A stretch of DNA of 64,000 bases from NCBI GenBank assembly GCA_914767715.1, contig OU612068.1, positions 18,848,001-18,912,000 on the forward strand, in the 5' to 3' direction. Origin of the DNA: Membranipora membranacea (lineage: Eukaryota > Bryozoa > Gymnolaemata > Cheilostomatida > Membraniporidae). Positions 62,301 to 64,000 of the stretch are shown here, in pieces. The translations under genes were made by a program, and so were the position numbers. The first letter of the stretch is position 1. Each line of letters begins with the position of its first letter. The notes beneath the pieces are model-generated. The model worked only from the letters and a program-made list of their open reading frames with translations. It searched no databases and had not been told where the DNA came from.

Positions 62301-64000
62301 CAAAGCTGATGCTGCCTAGCACATTATTTACTACCCATTAATGCATTGCCGCGAAACCTTGGTTGCCCTTTAAAGTTCTAGATGTGACGTGAAATTCAGC
62401 CTAATCCATGTAAGCAAAGATTCATAATGTATTTTGCGCATGTGAAGTGTACGGAATCAGAATTGAATGATCTATTAACCTGGTCGGGATGGGAGAAAGT
62501 GAATATAACACTGAACCAATCAGACTTCCACAATTGAAAAAAATTTCTCTTTGCCAGGTGGAGACAATTGGAGATGCGTATATGGTCGTGAGTGGATTAC
62601 CAGAGAGAATAGATTATCATGGTCATGAGATAGCTTGTATGTCTCTGGACTTCCTTCAGGCTGTAAATGGCTTCGAGATTGAGCATATGGCTGACACACA
62701 ACTCAAACTTAGAATAGGTGGGTATTGTATGATATTATTTTGAAGATTGAATTTTGGAGCAGCTAAATAGGTTGAGTTGTAGAAGACAATTTCAATTTCT
62801 CTTAGAATAACAAACACTCAGCCTTCAAAAACCTAAGACGGCTCCGGATCGAAAACCAGTCAAATACAGACTGCCAGTGCTCAGGCGGCTGCAAGTGTGT
62901 GACATTACATTATCACACACTCTTTTGATAATTTTATGCCACAAACTTCCAGTCGCAGCTGACTGAGCATTTAGTCGTCAGTTCGAAGACCAGATTCTCC
63001 TCTCCAATATTACATTTAAATGATGAGCTTGTATACTCAACCTCATTTATAAGATAGCACAAATTGCATTGCCTTTTTGCACTTGACAGGCTTGCATACA
63101 GGACCTTGTGTAGCTGGAGTTGTGGGTATTGCTATGCCTCGATACTGCCTGTTTGGCGATACTGTAAATATGGCCAGTCGTATGGAGTCAACCAGTGAAG
63201 GTAAAATAGCTCAACATGTTAAAACTATAACTCAAAAATGTTTGTCAGCAGGTATTTTTGCCATTAAGATACCAAAAGATGTAAAGTCAAAATATTTTAC
63301 TGGTTTATCTTTTGGTATCTTTTGTTCAGCAAATTATGCCCAAACACTTCTAGAAATTATTACATTGTTTTGTAGTTGGAAAATATCAAATTTCCATACT
63401 ACCATTTTTTTAGCCCTCAAGATACAGTGCAGCACACCCATGTATGACGAACTAAAAAAGAACATAGCACACGGTTTTGTGTTCCAAAAGAGAGGAGAAA
63501 TAGAGGTCAAAGGTAAAGGTCGCCAGGTCACATATTGGTTACTAAGAAAGGATGGTGGTACTCCTCGACAACGAAGGTTACAGCACTCCTCAAGGTTTGG
63601 TCTTATACAATCATTCTAATAATCACAAATGTTATGTTTAGTACCCAAAAGGTAGAAAGGGCAACTCCGAAAACAAGGTCAAATTCGAGCCCCAAAAACT
63701 GTCTACTCAATGAACTCCGCTCTTCCAAGAGGGGAGTTCATTGGTCTACTAATCCTTGTTTTGGCTATACTATTAATAATTAGAGTCTCCTTTGAATTAT
63801 ATTGCATTGCATTCTAATAATGTAACTGCTGACTTAAAAATTGTGTTTGTTATTCTGTATAGCAGTGATATAGCTATGGGAACACAGCCTGTTGACGATA
63901 TAGAGCCAGGTGACTCTGTATCGAACCAGGGAGTCCAGTCCTCCGAAGCAGCACGAAGGGGGAGTGATATGTCTGGGATACCAGGCACCACAGTTACGGA
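47333..64000 (+). CDS. Receptor guanylyl cyclase (natriuretic-peptide-receptor type), 3' end beyond the window
   Basis: Twenty-two exons join in phase for at least 1124 codons: 47333-47425, 48003-48102, 48508-48642, 50913-51098, 51413-51568, 51868-52100, 52623-52827, 56220-56432, 56673-56893, 57206-57379, 57601-57774, 58057-58237, 59044-59205, 59467-59556, 60058-60184, 60416-60556, 60791-60914, 61332-61400, 62558-62717, 63090-63200, 63414-63594, 63863-64000. Order: signal peptide (1 to about 20), ligand-binding ANF-receptor domain (to about 440), one membrane span (about 443-465), kinase-homology domain (515 to about 815, with [10 protein letters not shown] in place of a catalytic HRD loop), dimerisation helix ([20 protein letters not shown]) and cyclase domain (864-1078). 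Cyclase metal ligands are D890 and D934; E930 and C1001 are the pair that selects GTP; N1008 and R1012 are the transition-state residues. It should be an active cGMP-producing receptor. The ligand is unknown. The Ser-rich tail continues off the edge. Confidence 0.94.
49193..49980 (-). CDS. Small Met-Gly-Cys-Gly protein nested in the cyclase gene
   Basis: Two exons, 49980-49946 and 49481-49193, join in phase to 107 codons. The donor is GTAAGT and the acceptor is a TTACAATAG site. The protein starts [18 protein letters not shown] and ends [11 protein letters not shown]. The rest is polar and rich in Asp, Glu, Asn and Gln, with no membrane span. Gly2 and Cys3 are a typical N-myristoylation plus palmitoylation signal, which would attach the protein to membranes. 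I do not recognise the family; several small animal proteins (for example BAALC and OCC-1) begin MGCG but show no other likeness that I can see. It lies entirely inside intron 3 of the guanylyl cyclase on the opposite strand. The phase match and strong donor support it, but the first exon is short and no search was possible. Confidence 0.5.
50370..50532 (-). other. Possible isolated minus-strand exon
   Basis: An open frame follows a good acceptor (TTGATTACAG) and encodes a charged stretch with [17 protein letters not shown] before a TAA that overlaps an AATAAA. The composition is protein-like, but I found no partner exon in phase and the product is not recognised. It lies in cyclase intron 3, upstream of the small MGCG gene. 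It could be a gene fragment or chance. Confidence 0.2.
52310..52395. repeat. Hairpin in cyclase intron 7
   Basis: CACTCTGGTAACTGGTTGCG and GGCATTCCAATATC on the left pair with GATATTGGAATGC and CCAGCAACCAGGGCAGTG on the right, around a 16-base loop. Confidence 0.7.
53259..54913 (-). CDS. TXNDC12: Thioredoxin domain-containing protein 12 (ERp18/AGR1 type), nested in the cyclase gene
   Basis: Three exons, 54913-54799, 53991-53787 and 53427-53259, join in phase to 162 codons. Residues 1 to about 24 are a signal peptide ([14 protein letters not shown]). The redox site is WCGACK at 62-67, in the context [18 protein letters not shown], followed by the family blocks [18 protein letters not shown] and [12 protein letters not shown]. 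The protein ends KQEL, a KDEL-type ER-retrieval signal. CGAC rather than CxxS separates it from AGR2/AGR3 and fits TXNDC12, an ER-lumen thiol oxidoreductase. It lies inside intron 7 of the guanylyl cyclase, on the opposite strand. The start is the only ATG before the signal peptide. Confidence 0.93.
58266..58464 (+). mobile_element. MITE-like element with terminal inverted repeats
   Basis: The left end contains GCATGTATATCTCTGATCGA and the right end AACGATCAGAGATACACATG, which are inverted. The length is about 199 bases, and the interior matches 38324-38520 (GAGTACCATCAC, ATTGGTGTGACC). It starts about 28 bases after cyclase exon 12. No coding capacity. Confidence 0.78.
58756..58781. repeat. 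ATATG microsatellite
   Basis: Five consecutive copies of an ATATG-type unit in cyclase intron 12. Confidence 0.8.
61707..61815. repeat. Two-copy direct repeat
   Basis: Two copies of a unit of about 45 bases containing TATAGTCCTA, GCAATAAAAA and GGCGTGGTGTCGAAC, separated by about 20 bases. Cyclase intron 18. Confidence 0.75.
63708..63742. repeat. Short palindrome, family D variant
   Basis: CAATGAACTCCGCTC and GAGGGGAGTTCATTGG pair around a short loop. Same outer arm (AATGAACT) as the units near 45-47 kb. Cyclase intron 21. Confidence 0.55.

Noticed and set aside
63077-63619. A single 180-codon exon
   Set aside because: Family comparison shows two exons joined across 63201-63413; the intron merely happens to be open.
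1-64000. CRISPR array, prokaryotic operon or integrated virus
   Set aside because: The tandem repeats are exon-intron duplications without spacers, the genes are spliced animal genes, and no viral or reverse-transcriptase domain was seen.

Overview
The window is eukaryotic (animal) nuclear DNA. It is AT-rich, the genes are cut into many short exons by GT-AG introns of a few hundred bases to about 3.4 kb, and the spaces between are full of small hairpin-type repeats. The proteins (a LIM-homeodomain factor, a receptor guanylyl cyclase and a germline piRNA-pathway scaffold of the ASZ1/GASZ type) say Metazoa. The intron sizes and the divergence from human proteins suggest an invertebrate, but the species cannot be named from the sequence. 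All gene models were built by hand from splice sites, reading phase and remembered family features; no search was run.

Layout. Bases 1-6.2 kb: an unnamed minus-strand gene running off the left edge. 8.0-15.5 kb (-): ASZ1/GASZ homologue, 12 exons, 586 codons. 17.9-22.0 kb (+): phosducin-like protein (PDCL), 7 exons, 279 codons. 23.2-25.6 kb (+): LIM-homeodomain gene of the LHX6/8 type, 5 exons, 248 codons. 27.6-40.8 kb (+): signal peptide peptidase-like 3 (SPPL3), 11 exons, 464 codons. 41.7-43.5 kb (-): complex I subunit NDUFA8, 4 exons, 169 codons, convergent with SPPL3. 47.3 kb to the right edge (+): a receptor guanylyl cyclase, 22 exons seen, tail incomplete. Two minus-strand genes are nested in its introns: TXNDC12/ERp18 (53.3-54.9 kb) and a small two-exon gene starting Met-Gly-Cys-Gly (49.2-50.0 kb).

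The genes are ordinary single-copy animal genes without an operon-like theme. ASZ1 belongs to the germline piRNA machinery on mitochondria. SPPL3 (Golgi intramembrane protease) and TXNDC12 (ER oxidoreductase) belong to the secretory pathway. PDCL and the guanylyl cyclase belong to signalling.

The most unusual structures are local duplications that sit exactly on expression signals: a 56-bp array of nine copies that multiplies the 5' splice site of the ASZ1 SAM exon; a three-copy repeat that multiplies the ASZ1 start codon and makes two upstream mini-ORFs; and a duplicated seven-base first coding exon of the LHX6/8 gene. A MITE-like element occurs three times, each copy 16-30 bases downstream of an exon. 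A tRNA-derived SINE occurs twice, and several families of palindromic mini-elements are dispersed through the window.
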